From assembly GCA_003648575.1 (NCBI GenBank), contig QMPN01000170.1, forward strand, positions 1-6,382: a stretch of DNA of 6,382 nt. Direction: 5' to 3'. A program made the position numbers and the translations under genes. The notes beneath the pieces are model-generated. The model did not search any database and had not been told where the DNA came from. It was given only the letters and a program-made list of their open reading frames with translations. The DNA comes from Bacteroidota bacterium. GTDB lineage: Bacteria; Bacteroidota; Bacteroidia; Bacteroidales; B18-G4. This document shows positions 5,989 through 6,382 of this stretch, one piece after another; positions within the stretch are counted from its first letter, which is position 1, and every line of letters starts with the position of its first letter.

Positions 5989-6382
5989 TTAATTCACTAT
6001 TAGTTTTTGAATACCTGTGCGATTCGCAGAGCTGATTCGAACAGTGTAAATCCCGCTATCCAGATCCGGGATATCACATTTGAAATCATCGGTCCTATTT
6101 TCAATAAGAATCAGTTTACCCGTAATATCAAAAATGCATAGCTGAAACTTCCCTTCTATCTCCGGGCAGGAAATTAAAATCTGGTCCTTTGCAGGATTAG
6201 GGGAAATCGTGAATTGAAGCAAATTTTCCTCCAATTCATTTATACCAAAATCATGTTCAACTTCGATCAAATCACTGAAATAGGGTGCTTCTAAATAAGT
6301 CTGAAATTCATGTATTACGGAGAAGTCATCCAATTGTGGATCGTAGGCAAAAATGTTCCCATTCTCATAAGTTCCTCCACCC
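5989..6382 (-). CDS. Second GloVer-repeat / T9SS protein, C-terminal 130 residues (5' end outside the window)
   Basis: The minus-strand frame is open from the right edge to a TAA at 5991-5989. A TTG at 6333-6331 could be mistaken for a start, but coding sequence continues upstream to the edge with GGGTYENGNIFAYDP, the second half of a GloVer repeat core. The visible part is the end of the last repeat (to about residue 47), then a T9SS sorting tail (about 55-130) with ISPNPAKDQ, FDITGKLI, LDSGIYTVRI and a final QKLIVN. It aligns end to end with the C terminus of the neighbouring 844-residue protein, including HEFxxxxExPxxSxLxEVExDxGI at the junction. It is therefore a paralogue and presumably also an exported, T9SS-processed surface or extracellular protein. 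Its stop lies 34 nt before the next gene's ATG, so the two look like one operon with this gene first. How many repeats it has cannot be seen. Confidence 0.87.
   Translation of the reverse strand, partial: GGGTYENGNIFAYDPQLDDFSVIHEFQTYLEAPYFSDLIEVEHDFGINELEENLLQFTISPNPAKDQILISCPEIEGKFQLCIFDITGKLILIENRTDDFKCDIPDLDSGIYTVRISSANRTGIQKLIVN

Noticed and set aside
6331..6333. TTG as the start of a 114-residue protein at the right edge
   Set aside because: The same frame stays open to the window edge and encodes the matching half of a GloVer repeat (GGGTYENGNIFAYDP), so the gene is a partial longer paralogue.

Overview
The window looks like a chromosomal segment from a member of the Bacteroidota. The strongest evidence is two secreted proteins ending in the C-terminal sorting domain of the type IX secretion system (T9SS), which is largely confined to that phylum. 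Moderate-to-low GC, AT-rich leaders without clear Shine-Dalgarno sequences and short intergenic gaps fit this. No RNA gene, insertion sequence, CRISPR array, phage gene or integration site is visible.

Layout. Positions 1-186 (minus strand) hold the first 62 codons of a HAD-superfamily phosphatase that runs off the left edge. A 250-bp AT-rich divergent intergenic region follows. Positions 437-2159 (plus strand) hold a tight two-gene unit. The first gene encodes a GAF-type sensor module fused to a polymerase-beta-fold nucleotidyltransferase. The second, 10 nt downstream, encodes a calcineurin-like metallophosphoesterase. Positions 2164-3339 (minus) encode an Old Yellow Enzyme-type NADH:flavin oxidoreductase whose stop lies 4 nt from that of the phosphoesterase (convergent). 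Positions 3420-5954 (minus) encode an 844-residue exported protein made of 14 tandem GloVer-type repeats plus a T9SS tail. Positions 5989-6382 (minus) hold the 3' end of a second, paralogous repeat/T9SS protein lying upstream in the same transcriptional direction.

How they work together. The only clear functional unit is the nucleotidyltransferase/phosphoesterase pair: a possibly ligand-controlled enzyme that transfers a nucleotide, next to an enzyme that could hydrolyse a phosphodiester or phosphoester. This is the best candidate for an undescribed system, but substrate and reversal are inference. The two GloVer/T9SS proteins form a tandem paralogue pair at the cell surface or outside the cell. 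The ene-reductase and the HAD phosphatase look like ordinary metabolic genes with no evident link to the others.
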